Assembly: GCA_009760885.1 (NCBI GenBank)
Contig: CM019719.1
Coordinates: 33,989,584-34,053,583, forward strand
Reading direction: 5' to 3'
Length of the DNA: 64,000 nt
Origin: Achatina immaculata
Taxonomy: Eukaryota > Mollusca > Gastropoda > Stylommatophora > Achatinidae
The notes under the pieces are model-generated. The model worked only from the letters and a program-made list of their open reading frames with translations. It had not been told where the DNA came from and searched no databases. Positions 22,140-33,166 of the stretch are shown in pieces. The number at the start of each line of letters is the position of its first letter. Within the stretch, counting starts at the first letter, position 1. Both the position numbers and the translations under genes were made by a program.

Positions 22140-22710
22140 TCTCACCTTCAGGCCTTGCAGTCAAACCTTTTCAGTATCTGCTTAGCTTCAATCACAGTAA
22201 GGTCTTACAGTCAAACCTTTTCAGTATCTGCTTAGCTTCATTTACAGTTAGACCTTACAGTCAAATTTTGCCTATATCTATTTGGTTTAACTCACACTTA
22301 GGACTTACAGTCAAATTTTTCCAAAATATGTTTAGCTTAATTCATAGATAGGCCTTACAGTCAAACCTTTACAGTATCTGCTTAACTTCAATTACAGTTA
22401 GGCCTTACAGTCAAAGCTTTCCAGTATCTGTTTAAATCACAGTTGGGATTTACAGTCAAACCTTTCTAATATCTAGTTAATTTAAATCACAATTAGGCCT
22501 TACAGTCAAACCTTTCCAATATCTGGCCAATTTAAATCACAATTAATCCTTACAGTCAAACCTTTTCAATATCTGATTAATTTAAATCACAATTAGGCCT
22601 TACAGTCAAACCTTTCCAATATCTGGTTAATTTAAATCACAGTTGGGCCTTACAGTCAAACCTTTCCAGCATCTGTTTAGTTTGACCTATCGTCAGACCT
22701 TAAAGGTAAT
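22140..22710. repeat. Minisatellite, ~51-62 bp unit
   Basis: About eleven units anchored by CCTTACAGTCAAACCTTT followed by CCAATATCTG and an AATTTAAATCACAATTAGG spacer. Early units are longer (GCTTAGCTTCAATCACAG) and later ones shorter, so two unit subtypes are arranged in blocks. Degenerate units continue to about 22800. Confidence 0.95.
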
Positions 22711-22740
22711 TGCTCCTATTGTCTGTTGAAGTCACCGTGA

Positions 22741-23217
22741 GGTCAAAGAGTTAAAAAAGATTACCACTATCCATTAAAGTCGCTATCAAAATTGACAGTT
22801 AAGTCTGTTTCTTATCTGCTACGTTTTCGATGCACGAGATGTAACTAGCAGAATATGGTGTCAATTTATTTAAAATGTATAAAAAAAAAAATGAATACTC
22901 GTATTTTACAAAAAAATCACTTTTGGACACACTAGCGACGACTTTAAAAAATAATTCGTGTGTGGGATTTCTACCTAAACTCTGAAAAGAAAGTCGTGAA
23001 AAATAGAAATACATTAAAGTAGAGTTTAAATAACAAAATGAATTAGTTGAAAGTAAGAAGAATTCGCTACGAAAAAATAATCGATAGCAATTTAACAGAC
23101 CACATAACGTGCCAGATTATCAAATTGCTTCAGTCTTTAATGGAACATTTCACAGGAGTTTTGGATAGGTCAGACATCACGTACTCGTGACGTTGAAATA
23201 CTCTTTCAGAAAGCTAC
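22741..23217. other. Unassigned AT-rich sequence
   Basis: No gene or element recognised. Confidence 0.5.
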
Positions 23218-23303
23218 CACAGTGAATTAGATATGTAAACTTACTACCACAGTGAATTAGATATGTAAACTTACTACCACAGTGAATTAGATATGTAAAT
23301 TTA
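23213..23303. repeat. Tandem repeat, 29 bp unit x3
   Basis: Three nearly identical copies of TACCACAGTGAATTAGATAT plus GTAAACTTA. Confidence 0.95.
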
Positions 23304-23403
23304 AATTATCTGCGATATTGCACGCTTGAAAGTGGAGGAAGAGGTAGAAAAGTGGATGTATGCTTCGGTATACCACAGGTGGAGAAACAGTCTTAGTCTA
23401 TTT

Positions 23404-23695
23404 CTCCATCCCAGGTGGCCTGGTTGGCTGAGAGGTTAGGCTCTCGGTCTACTAATCCGATGGTAAAGGGTTCAAGTCGCAGCAGTGCGGATTTTTTTCT
23501 TCTGTTACCACCACACCAAGAAGGCATCGGGGGGCAATCCATCCTCTTAAAATGGATACCTGAGAATTCTGGAAAGGTAAATGCGACCAGACGTGATAAT
23601 GACCACATCACACTTTCATGTGCCAAAGGTCTTGGAAATACAGGCCTAGCACCGTGTTCCAAATATGTCTTTAAATACATGGAGACAGGGATTTA
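23404..23695 (+). mobile_element. tRNA-derived SINE (type B), most complete copy
   Basis: Head with A-box TGGCTGAGAGGTTAGG and B-box GGTTCAAGTC at tRNA-like distance. The anticodon-arm region CTCGGTCTACTAATCCGATG resembles a class II (Ser/Leu-like) tRNA. The body contains TACCACCACACCAAGAAGGC, GGTAAATGCGACCAGACGTG and TTTCATGTGCCAAAGGTCTT. Partial copies: head at 28552-28660, tail at 39880-40065, tail inverted at 62945-63050. Confidence 0.85.
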
Positions 23696-24839
23696 ACAAA
23701 AAATCTCTACCCCAGAGCTTAATATATTGATTTGATACAATATTGAGTTGTTATACTTCTTGCTGTCTAAGACTGTACTTCTGTTTGCACCAGATAAAGC
23801 CATATCTGGCTCTACTTCCATCTCGGTCGGTTCCGTCCCTAATTTCCCCTGCATTCTCTGTCTGAACTTTACCCTGAAGGTTGGCGAACAGTCTTCAGAT
23901 CTCAGACATAACCCAAGCTCTTCAAACATCGCGTTGGCACAGACACATTGCAGTGACCCAAGCAACGTGGCGTAGACACTTCGTTAAAGACGTTTATTTG
24001 ATGGACGGATGATGAAAAGGATGGCATAAACACAAATATGGCTTCGATGCCATTGTGGCACTCCCAAAAGTCGTCCCACAACGATAGCTATGACACACAT
24101 ACTCACTGGTCCACTTTCAGACGAACACTAACTCACGCCAATAAAAATCATCCCCCCCCCCCCTTTTCCCAAAATCCCACCAGATCCCGTGATCATTCCC
24201 GAAGTCCCTGGAAAGTTGACACCGGAAGTCCAAAAATAACGCAAATCAAGGGCGTTAATTACACCAGATAATAATATACACGATTACCTCCCGTACTGCT
24301 ATAAGATTATCCATTCTGTTTTCTTCCACTACAGCTCCCTCTTAAAACAGAGTAAGCCCTCCCCCCTCCCTCCCCCTTTTTTCATAAAGCATGGAAAGTC
24401 ATCCGGGCTCCGAAGCGAAAAATCTGCACAAGATGGAGAAACATGTTCGCCAACGCTATCAGACAGGACACATAACAGTAATAATAATAAATGATCAGCC
24501 AATGAGAAGAAGGCGAAATATTTATTCATAAGGAAAGATAAATCTAATCACAAGGGAGATTACTGCTAAAACAGATGGAAAATCAGATCATTAGAAGGGA
24601 ATATATATATATATATAACTCCTCTGTGTTTTTTGCATAATTAATGAGATCACACATATATTTACATGGGCTATTTTTTTCACAAAATCATTTATCTTAT
24701 TCTATAAATATTTTGGTTCAAACAGATGCATAGAAATATAATAAAATAAATGGATGTCCGAAGTCACTAAGATGACATTTTGATAATCCCCTGTTCTCCC
24801 CCCACCCCCACAGTACACATTTATTGGGGGTGGGGGTCC
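23696..24839. other. Unassigned sequence
   Basis: No gene recognised. Contains a C run near 24150-24165, an AT dinucleotide run near 24600-24617, and G/C-rich mirror-like stretches at about 24800-24837. Confidence 0.5.
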
Positions 24840-25049
24840 ATGCTTCTCGGCCTTTTGGCTAAGATCAAAGTGAGGTCAAAGTGTCGTCTTGGCAGGTACC
24901 CTGATCAACAAACCTTTTAGTTAAAGCGTCGTTATTTTTTTGAACAAAGTTGAGATGTTCGAGGTCTGCCCTGCACATTGAATGCCGGGTGCATGGTCCA
25001 CGTCTCATTACGGGTGGACCCGGTTTTGCAGTACCACCGGGTCACGGCC
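24840..25049 (+). ncRNA. Divergent U2-snRNA-like sequence (variant gene or pseudogene)
   Basis: The first ~28 bases (GCTTCTCGGCCTTTTGGCTA then AGATCAA) are identical to the universally conserved 5' end of U2 snRNA, apart from one missing C before them. Near the 3' end, CCCGGTTTTGCAGTACCACC then GGG folds as U2 stem-loop IV, keeping the loop TGCAGTACC with paired changes in the stem. Between them lies a T-run (ATTTTTTTG at about 24934-24942) usable as an Sm site. The branch-point-pairing GTAGTA segment and stem II are not recognisable. Total length is about 210 versus about 190 for typical U2. A 3'-box-like GTCTT-A-run-AGAC lies at about 25062-25080. It could be a decayed gene, a processed copy or an snRNA-headed SINE. 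Confidence 0.55.
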
Positions 25050-25050
25050 T

Positions 25051-25699
25051 GTTGTTTTCGTCGTCTTAAAAAAAAAAAGACGTTCCATGCTCCGTTTAAA
25101 CCGGGTTTTCGATTAATTGAATGTCAGTTAATTCAAATAAATAAATAAATCACACTGAAATGATGGTGTGCTGTTTATGGCATCGAAAACAAAATGCGAG
25201 TTTGTTTTTTTTTTAATGTTATTTTGTTTTAGAAACCGCCTACAGACGGATAAAAATACCCCACTCACCCCACCCCTCGTGACTTTGAATGCAATCTCTC
25301 GCCTTTTCTAAGGAAAATGTTCAAAAATGTTTTGAATTTTTTTTTTTTAACTTCTTGTTTCTGGACAGGGGAGTTAATCAGGCTGGGTATTCAGAGCAAA
25401 AGTCCCCTCCCTTTTAACTGATAGATTTGATGTATTACACGAACTTCCTGTGCTGATTCTCATTTATTCCTGAATGTATTCCGTGACGGATGCTCGCTGC
25501 GTTAGTGTTTGCAGTGTGGGGGTATTCTGAGCTTGTAACTTTGTAAAGCACACACAAGAGAGTCAGCTGCTTCTGTGTACACAGCCATTGGCGGATAGCT
25601 GTAGCTGTTCATCAAGCTCTAGTTTAGTGTGAAGGGTCGAATCAAGTATAATTATTTACCTCATGAGCAGGTTTTGATGAGATTAATTGTGAAGCATAT
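25051..25699. other. Unassigned sequence
   Basis: Short simple repeats (AAAT near 25135-25150, T runs) but nothing else recognised. Confidence 0.5.
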
Positions 25700-26215
25700 A
25701 GACGCGTATCAAAACAAGAACCAAACGTAGGCTTTTCAATACAAACGTAAAGACTATCCTGTTATATGATTCGGAGACATGGGTTATGACCAAGACAATA
25801 CAGTAGAAGATAAAAACATTCATGAACTACTGCCTGAGGAGGATGTTAAACATTAAATGGCAGGGCAAGATCAGGAACGAGGGTGTCTGGGAAAGAGAAG
25901 GACAAGAACCCATGAACCTACAAATCATGTATAGGAGGTGGAGGTGGATTGGCCACACTCTGAGGAAACCCGACAGGAGTATAGCAAGACAGGCATTGAC
26001 ATGGAATCTCAAGGAAATGGAGAACGAAGAAGACCTAGACTTACTTGAAAAAGAGAAATTATGACAATGCTCAGAGACAAGGGATACGCATATAAGGAAG
26101 TAGAGAATAACTCCAAGAACAGGGATGACTGGAAGGCCTTTATCTGTGGCCTATGCTATCAAGGGAGTGAAAGGCGATGATGATGATGATGATGATGATG
26201 ATGGTGATGATATAG
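25700..26215 (+). pseudogene. LINE 3' end (family D), copy 2
   Basis: The plus strand reads RLFNTNVKTILLYDSETWVM, MNYCLRRMLNIKWQGKIRNE, EREGQEPMNLQIMYRRWRW, IGHTLRKPDRSIARQALTW, then after a frameshift near 26050 MTMLRDKGYAYKEVEN, SKNRDDWKAFICGLC and a stop, followed by (GAT)n. This is the most complete family D copy in the window. It lacks the catalytic RT and endonuclease. Confidence 0.85.
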
Positions 26216-26396
26216 GCGTGAATCACGCATCGTAGTACTGAATGCGTGGCAGCAAAGATATAGACTCAAGTCGATCGACTCCGACTAGGGTCAGACTTTA
26301 ACTCTTTCATTCCAAAAACAACACTGGCAGAGCCAGCTACAGTGGAGATTTGGAGAACACTTAGTTTCAACTTGTCGACTTCGCATTTTTTTTCAG

Positions 26397-26494
26397 TATT
26401 CAGCTCCGTGGCTTAACCACATCGCTGTATTTCGTAACATTTTTAAGACGGCTATTGTTTCAACGACATCAATTAATGTGCTGCGGGACAAGAG
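26397..26494 (+). other. Possible exon, weak
   Basis: A strong polypyrimidine-AG ends at 26396 and a GTAATG donor begins at 26495. The 98 bases between are open in two frames (one reads YSAPWLNHIAVFRNIFKTAI). No neighbouring exon with matching phase was found, and the upstream bases at about 26298 match a repeat near 56986, so chance or repeat origin is likely. Confidence 0.15.
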
Positions 26495-26724
26495 GTAATG
26501 ATGGGTGCTTAACAGCCAGCCTCCTGTAACACAGTCGGGCGTGACATATTGAAAGGATCAAGATAGCACCCGAGAACTGAGGATCATGAATGGTTAATGA
26601 TTCTTCAGGAAGGGTTAAAAATCAGTCTTACCATGCCGAGTGGAGGTGGCTGGCAGTTTTATGCTGTAAGAAAACAGTTCAAAACCTAAGTGGAGCTCTC
26701 ACTTTCTCCATTCTGAAACTTCTT

Positions 26725-26970
26725 CTTCTTCTTCTTCTGCTTCTTCTTCTTTCTTTCTTCCTTCCTTCCTTTCTTTCTTTCCTTCTTTCTTTCTTTCCTT
26801 ATTCTTTCTGTTTTTCTTTCCTTCTTTCTTTGTTTCTTTGTTTCTTTCCTTCTTTTTTCTTTCTTTCCTCTTTCTTTCTTTCCTTCTTTCTTTCTTCTTC
26901 TCCTTTCTTTCTTTCTTTCTTTCCTTCTTTCTTTCTTTCTTCTTCTTCTTCTTTCTCCTCCTCCTCTTAA
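26725..26970. repeat. (TTC)/(TTTC)n microsatellite
   Basis: Pyrimidine-only tract mixing CTT and CTTT units. It abuts the 3' end of the minus-strand LINE family G copy, whose (GAA)n tail probably seeded it. Confidence 0.95.
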
Positions 26971-26974
26971 GCTT

Positions 26975-27450
26975 CTCGCGCCAATAAGGCTCAGTTCTGT
27001 AAATAAAGTTCTCCGTTCCTCTCTTTTCCTTTCTCTAGTTGGTAACACCAATTTCCTGTATATTCTTTTCTCTGTTGTCTTTCCATCTCTGTCTTGTTCT
27101 TCCTCTTGGTATTGTTTCCTTCATCTCTTGTATATACATGATTCTCATTTGTCTGTTCTCTTCCATTATTTCTACATGTCCCAACAATTGTAACCTGTTA
27201 ATTTTCAAGGCGTTTATAATACGCTGTTCAGTTCAGTGTTCTTTCTATGTGTCAGTTCTCCAGTGCTGGTATCTTTTACGGACCCAAAGTTTCTTCTTGA
27301 GATCTTGTTCTGAAAGACCTGCAGTTGCTGTTCATCTCTCTTTGTTGTACTCCACGTTTCAGATCAATAAATGGTCTTTTTTTTATAACTGAACAGATTG
27401 TTATCTTGGTGTTTTTAGATTTTATAAGGTTGTGTCAGTATGGGAGATAA
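26975..27450 (-). pseudogene. LINE 3' end (family G), copy 1
   Basis: The 3'-terminal part matches 38295-38490 and 43268-43445, all minus, sharing GCCTTAT/AAGGC near the end, a AGTTCGCC-like block, TTCTATGTTGTCTTTCCA and TCTTGGT on the plus strand. Only degenerate coding is left (K-T-E-M-E-R-Q-type residues where GKRKRGRPK-like motifs are expected). Confidence 0.6.
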
Positions 27451-28082
27451 CTGTGTTTTGTTCTCCACAGAAAGTGCATTTCTCGCCTTATGGGTCTTTA
27501 CTTTGAACGTCCGGGTAAGGGTCGAGATTCTTCCAAAAGATCACTTGGTTTGTGAATTCCGTGACTGGGGATAGTGGGAAAAAAGCTGAGTGAGTTAGTC
27601 TTTGTTTGGATGTGTACCTGAGTGGATGGTTTTCGTGATGTCTCTGTCGAGAAAATGGACGTTTACATCTGTTCTGGAGTTTTGAAAGTATGAGTGGACT
27701 CGCCATGTGGCAGGGCAAACCTACCGGGGGTCAGATTACCGTCCTCACCATCTGCATTTTCATCCATTTCATCAGTAAATCCTCAAGTCAAGTGTTACGC
27801 AGGACTGGCTTGAGTTCCGTATCAGTGTGTTGCTAGCCTTAGGTTTGACAGAGCCTGAAAGTGTAGCTGGTGGCTGGAGACAGTGAATAACTAATCCAGT
27901 AACACTCAGAAAATAACGACTTCAAGATAATGTACAGATAAGAATCATCGTGCACAACACCGGCTTAACGAATGTCCAAGTAACAGAGTAAAGGCAGAGG
28001 TACACATACGCCTTCGAGGCGTTGCAATGTAAAATATATTTTATTCCCTATCCGTAGTCTACTTTTAATTTCCCCGCTTACT
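27451..28082. other. Unassigned sequence
   Basis: Nothing recognised. Confidence 0.5.
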
Positions 28083-28255
28083 ATCATCATCATCATCATC
28101 ATCATCGCCTTTTCACTCCCTTAAGAGCATAGGCCGCGGATAAAGGCTCTCCAGTCATCCTTGTTCTTGGAATTATTCTCTGCTTCCTTCCATGTGATCC
28201 TTTGTCTCTGATAATTTCTCTTCTCCAAGTACGTCTAGGTCTTACTTCATACCTT
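28083..28255 (-). pseudogene. LINE 3' end (family D), copy 3
   Basis: The minus strand gives the RPRRTW-like region, TWKEAENNSKNKDDWRAF, then LCS and a stop region, and a (GAT)n tail on the low-coordinate side. Very short copy. Confidence 0.75.
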
Positions 28256-28551
28256 CAAGTAACTCCCCTCATGCTTACATAGTACCTTATGCTTACTATG
28301 TTGCAACCCTGAAAATGCTTTATAAGATAAGTGGTCACCTCAGGCAGTTTTCTAAGTTGTAGGACCTATAAGAAATGATAAAAGCCACGAAACAGCAGTC
28401 GTTATAAACAGTCTTTACAAACTGCTCAGAACTGAAACTTTAAAAGAAAAAAAAACATTAATAAGAATAGTATAATGAAGACAAAAGAACAAAAAATTGT
28501 CTCCGGTAGTCTATATCACAGTGTAAATGAGCGAATTTTTGCTGGAATAAT
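28256..28551. other. Unassigned sequence
   Basis: Nothing recognised. Confidence 0.4.
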
Positions 28552-28660
28552 TCATTAGGTTCTCGGTCTACTACTCCGGTGGTACCGTGTTCAAATCTCA
28601 GCAAATTTGAATTTTTTTCTTGTATCACCACACCAGAAAGGGCCCCGGGATCATTAGGTG
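28552..28660 (+). mobile_element. SINE type B, head fragment
   Basis: Shares CTCGGTCTACTACTCCGGTG, a TTCAAATC B-box and CACCACACCAGAAAGG with 23404-23695. It breaks off where a LINE 3' end begins. Confidence 0.75.
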
Positions 28661-28676
28661 ATTTAGCTTCGGTTTC

Positions 28677-28970
28677 AGTCATTTGCTTGTCCCTTGCGGA
28701 ACTTTGCCTCCCTAACAGCTCTCTTGTAGGCCACTTGGTTTTAACAAAGATGCCCTGCAGCTGATGCATCCATTTGCAAATTACCAACAATGTCTTGCAG
28801 GCATCTTTGCCTTGGTCTTCCTTTCTTTCTGTTTCCCATTGTGTACCCTTCCAAGACGGTCTTCTCTAAATTCTCATGATGTTTAAAGTGTCCAAAATAT
28901 TTAAATTTTCTCTGTTTAATCCTCGTTACTAGTCAGCCTTCTCCAATATTACGTTCTTGTAGTATGGATA
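28677..28970 (-). pseudogene. LINE 3' end (family T)
   Basis: Matches the 3' ~290 bp of the 45001-46221 element: on the minus strand, LHKRMHQLQGIFVKT-like decay of the QMDASAAGHPT ending, and GGCAAAGTTCCGCAAGGGAC near the terminus. Confidence 0.75.
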
Positions 28971-29094
28971 TAATTAGGTGATTTAGGTGATTAATAAAAT
29001 AAGTGATTATTAGGTGATTAATAAAATAAATTATATGTACTGTGTTAATAGTACCTTTTTTAAAATGTATTCTCATTTAACATTTTGGTTTGAG

Positions 29095-29400
29095 ATCTGG
29101 GCAGAAGCTGTGTGCAAGAACTTGAGATTACTTAAAGGTATGATATGAGAAATGATCCGAGTCTTACCATGAAGGACTCGAGATTACTTAAAGGTATGAT
29201 ATGAGACATGATCTGAGTCTTACCATGAATTACTCGAGATTACTTGAAGGTATGATATGAGACATGATCTTGAGTCTTACCATGAAGGACTTGAGGTTAC
29301 TTGAAGGTATGATATGAGACATGATCCGAGTCTTACCATGAAGGACTTGAGGTTACTTGAAGGTAGTGACGTCAGATTTGATCTGAGTCTTAGCATGACG
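29095..29400. repeat. Minisatellite, ~56 bp unit
   Basis: Five units sharing GGTATGATATGAGACATGAT, then CTGAGTCTTACCATGAAGGA. Preceded at 28975-29035 by short AATAAAATAAGTGATTATTA repeats. Confidence 0.95.
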
Positions 29401-30639
29401 GTGTTGAATAAGGCGCTACATCGTAGTGAAAGCTTATTTATAGTCACAGCATCATCTTGTTTAAGAGTTTTCAACATAAAATGAGTGGCAAATGCTATGA
29501 TCTTTTACCCCAAGTTTTCTTATCATGCAAGCGGCCAAGTCCAACATCAGAATTTGGAATTATTTATCTATAAATTCTCCGATATAAACGTGCTTCCCTA
29601 TTTGATTACAAATCCTCTTAACCTTCACTTACATCCTATGTGCCTGCGTCTAGTTTTATCAGTAGGTCAGTCAAACCACTCAGTGAAATATAGTGATTGA
29701 CAGGGTCATCTATTACACGGTAGCGAATAAATGGGTAAACCAGGATGGTGGTAATCAATGACTGGTTCATTGTATAAGATAGAAAGCCGTAATATTTGTT
29801 ACCAAATCATTCTGGTATCCAGCCAGCCACACAACAAAATAACCAGTCACAAGATAACAGAGTATTTGAACCAGTCATTCACCGAATTACCCTCGAGCCA
29901 GCTTAAAAAAGGAAACAAAGTTAAACCATAGACTCGCTCAAACTAGTATCTTAGTCGAACAGAAGGCATATCGAGAACTAAACAGAGCATGGATGAAAGG
30001 TCACCGAGTCACTAGAGTCACCAAGTCTCTAGATTCACCCCCCAAGTCACTCCAATATCTAGCTTAGATAACATTTCAACGAACTGCAGTATTTCCATAG
30101 TAATGATAACAATAATTATCCCAAAGATCATTTCACTGATTTTTTAAAAACATATCGACAAACTGTTTGACCTCAAAGGAAAGCCTATTCATCACTTCAG
30201 AGACACATCTTATTGATTTCAAGTCTACCAAATTACATATATTTGCACATGGGGTTGTATCTAATTTTCCAATGCTTTGGTTAACCCGAGAAAGGGTTAT
30301 TAAACAAAGAGAGTCTAGTTCTGCCAGCAGTCAGTTTATCTAAGATTTACCAAATGGATAGTGCTTCGAGACAAGATGGCGGCGGAAATCACATGCATTA
30401 AAACAATTTCGGCCTGTCATTACCATTCTGGATGCTGTATTCCCTACAGGGATTTTGCTTCTGTTGTAAATTTGCTAAGTGAAGTAAACAGCATGAGATT
30501 GAACAGATCGGGTATCTTTGGGGGGTCATTGTTTGCTGCAGAAACATAACTTTTGTAAGATGCGCCGGACTTCTCTGGAACCTTTCTTGTGAATGTTTTC
30601 AGTGGGTAAGATTCATCGCTAGACTGATTCACTAACTGC
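29401..30639. other. Unassigned sequence
   Basis: More than 1 kb with no recognised gene or element. Short runs of GTCACCAAGTC/TAGATTCACC lie near 30000-30050. Confidence 0.5.
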
Positions 30640-31050
30640 ATTATCGGCTGATTGTTTAACTGTCTGGTTATTGTCCTGGTTGATTGTTTAGCTACCTAGA
30701 TTGCTTGGTTGGTTGATTCTTTAGCTAGATAATTGATTAGATGGTTGACTGTTCAATTGCATGACTAGCTGGCTAGTTTGTTGGTTGGTTGCTTGACTGG
30801 TTGATTGACTGATTGTTTGAATGGTTAGTTGCTTGACTGATGATCGTTTGTTGTCTGATTGCTAGGTCGGTTGATTGCTTGACTGGCTGATTGTTTAGCT
30901 GTCTAATTACTTGCCTGGTTGGCTACTTGTTTGATGATTGTTTAGTTGTCTGATTACTTTTTTGGTTGACTGACTGATTGATTGTATAATTGTCTGATGG
31001 CTTGGCTGGTTGGTTGCTTTACTATTTGATTGTTTAGTTGACTGGTTTAT
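30640..31050. repeat. Minisatellite, TTGATTGTTTAG type
   Basis: Strongly diverged units built from TGGTTGATTG, CTTGACTGG and TTTAGTTGTCTGATT. Effective period is about 30-32 bp with a 4 bp (GATT/GGTT) sub-period. Confidence 0.9.
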
Positions 31051-31429
31051 GATCTTCAAATAAATGTAAACTTGAGTTCTTGTCAACTGTTACTATTCTG
31101 AACGTCTTCCTGACCAGAACATCATTCTTGATCATCATAAGGTAAGTCCCTTACCTTTGCCAGGTCTGTCCTTTTCAGAGCATTTCCCTCTTGACATCCA
31201 ATCTGAAGATGGTTCGGTGAATGTGGTGTTTACAGTACCACTGATATCTATGCCCCATCATCTGCTAATTGCCCTTCCTCGTTTTTTCTAAGAACCATAA
31301 CTCTCCACTCGTGTCCTCCCTGGGCCATTATGTCGATAATATGACCAAAGAAGGATATACGTCATTTCTTGACGCAGCTAAGGAGTCAGTTTTCCTAAGT
31401 CATTAAGCCAGTCTATAATGTCTCCTTCT
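31051..31429 (-). other. Possible LINE C-terminal remnant
   Basis: The minus strand contains YGHIIDIMAQGGHEWRVMVL, reminiscent of the FGHI..M segment of LINE C-termini, without the usual GRPR block. Weak. Confidence 0.25.
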
Positions 31430-32200
31430 TAGAAAGCCCTATTACTCTGGGGAACGCTCATTGTTCTAAGAAACTCCCCATTATTCAGGGGAAAGCCCTA
31501 TTATTCTGGGGAACGCTCATTGTTCTAAGAAACTCCCCATTATTCAGGGGAAAGCCCTATTACTCTGGGGAACGCTCATTGTTCTAAGAAACTCCCCATT
31601 ATTCAGGGGAAAGCCCTATTACTCTGAGAAACGCTCCTTTTATTCTGAAAAACGGTCTTTTTATTCTGGGGAACGGCCTATTACTCTGAGGAACGCATTA
31701 TTACTTTGGGGGAAAGCCATACTACTCTGGGGAACGCCATATTGTTCTGGGAAACGCCCTATTACTCTTAGAAAGGTTCTATTCGTTCTGAGAAACACTC
31801 TCTTTATTCTAGGGAGCACTCTGTTACTCTGGTGAATGCCCTACTATTCTGGGAAACGCTATCATTATTCTAGGGAACGTCCTATTGCTCTCGATAAGGC
31901 CTTATTAGGCGGGGAGGAAATGCTATATTTATTACGCGGAACGCAATATCACTCTGGGAAACGCCCTGTTACTTTGGTGAACGCCCTATTACTCTGGGGA
32001 AGGCTCTCATTATTCCGGGGAACGCCCTGTTATTCTGGGGGAACGACCTACTATACTGGGAAACGTCCTACTGCTCTGGAGAACGCCCTATTACTTTTGG
32101 TAGGCGGGGAAGGGAATGCTATATTCATTATGCGGAACGCAATATCACTCTGGGAAACGCCCTGTTACTTTGGTGAAGGCCCTATTACTCTGGGTTCCTC
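31430..32200. repeat. Minisatellite, CCCTATTACTCTGGGGAACG type
   Basis: Two structural levels. At 31430-31630 a ~61 bp unit repeats almost perfectly (TGTTCTAAGAAACTCCCCAT inside it). From 31630 on, a diverged ~26-30 bp unit (ATTACTCTGGGGAACGCCCT) continues. A ~230 bp block near 31900-31990 is repeated near 32095-32190. Confidence 0.95.
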
Positions 32201-32666
32201 CTTCCTTCTAGTAAAGGCTGAAGTAACAACAGCTGCTTTCCAAGAGCTTAGCAAAAGATGATAAGGTCAAGACCGGCATCGATATCTGTTTACTACTCCA
32301 GATACACCAGATCTCAGCTCCCACTCGTGAAACTGGGCAAATTATCAGAAATGAAAGTATCGATTTCGTTTCACAAAAAGCGTTCCCCTCAAGTAGGGTT
32401 TCCTTAATGCCACTACAGTGCTTCGTAAATCGAGCCTAAATACTTTAGCCGTCTAAATCTTTTTTTTTCTCTTTTTCTCTCTATTGAAATCTTTCGAATT
32501 CTGAAGTATCTGTTCTGTGTTTTGCCACTTAAATATATCCGACTATCCATGTCTGAAGGGTTTGAAATAGTTTTACTATTCTATTTTTAACATTCATGTT
32601 TCCGAAGAATACGCGGAAATTGAGAAATGTAACTGTAAGAATCGTGAAATACTTTTGTGTGGGATC
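32201..32666. other. Unassigned sequence
   Basis: Nothing recognised. Confidence 0.5.
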
Positions 32667-32886
32667 AGTGGATCCCCAACTCTTTTGGGCTGTTACCCTC
32701 TTTTCCTAGCGTCCCTAAAAGCTTATTTCGCTCCAGTGGTTCTGATGTCTCGTGCTGGTGGTCTCATTTTCGTCACCATCCCCCTCCCCCCCCCCCCCCC
32801 CCGGGGCATGACACACCCCGCCCCGCCCCGCCCCCAAAGAGGAGGGGAAGAGGAAACAGCGCCACCTACTTTGATAACCATTGGTG
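32667..32886. mobile_element. Possible hAT-like MITE
   Basis: Begins CAGTGGATCCCCAACTCTTT and ends CTACTTTGATAACCATTG, whose reverse complement starts CAATGGTTATCAAAG. These resemble the CAGTGGTTCCCAA-type ends of hAT elements. The possible 8 bp duplication is imperfect (GTGTGGGA/GTGTCGAA). A C-run (32784-32802) and GC-rich block sit inside. Tentative. Confidence 0.35.
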
Positions 32887-33166
32887 TCGAACATGTCAAT
32901 CTTTTCTGTAATGTTAGGAAACCTGCGCTTATTTACTTCTGCCAACACATTTAAGTGACAAGTTTGATCTGTTTTTTTTTCTTTTATGTTTTTTTTTTCT
33001 TTTTAACAAGACCGTATTTGCCCAAACACGTTTGTGTGAACATAATGGCGTTGAATAAATAAATGATGGACAAGTGAAAAGAAAGAGAATATACTTATGT
33101 TTGATTGAATAATGTTTTACGGTTGTGATTATATTATCATTGTATTTTTGTTCCTCTTTACAAGAT
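32887..33166. other. Unassigned sequence
   Basis: T-rich; nothing recognised except the target-site duplication of the following LINE at 33158-33166. Confidence 0.4.
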
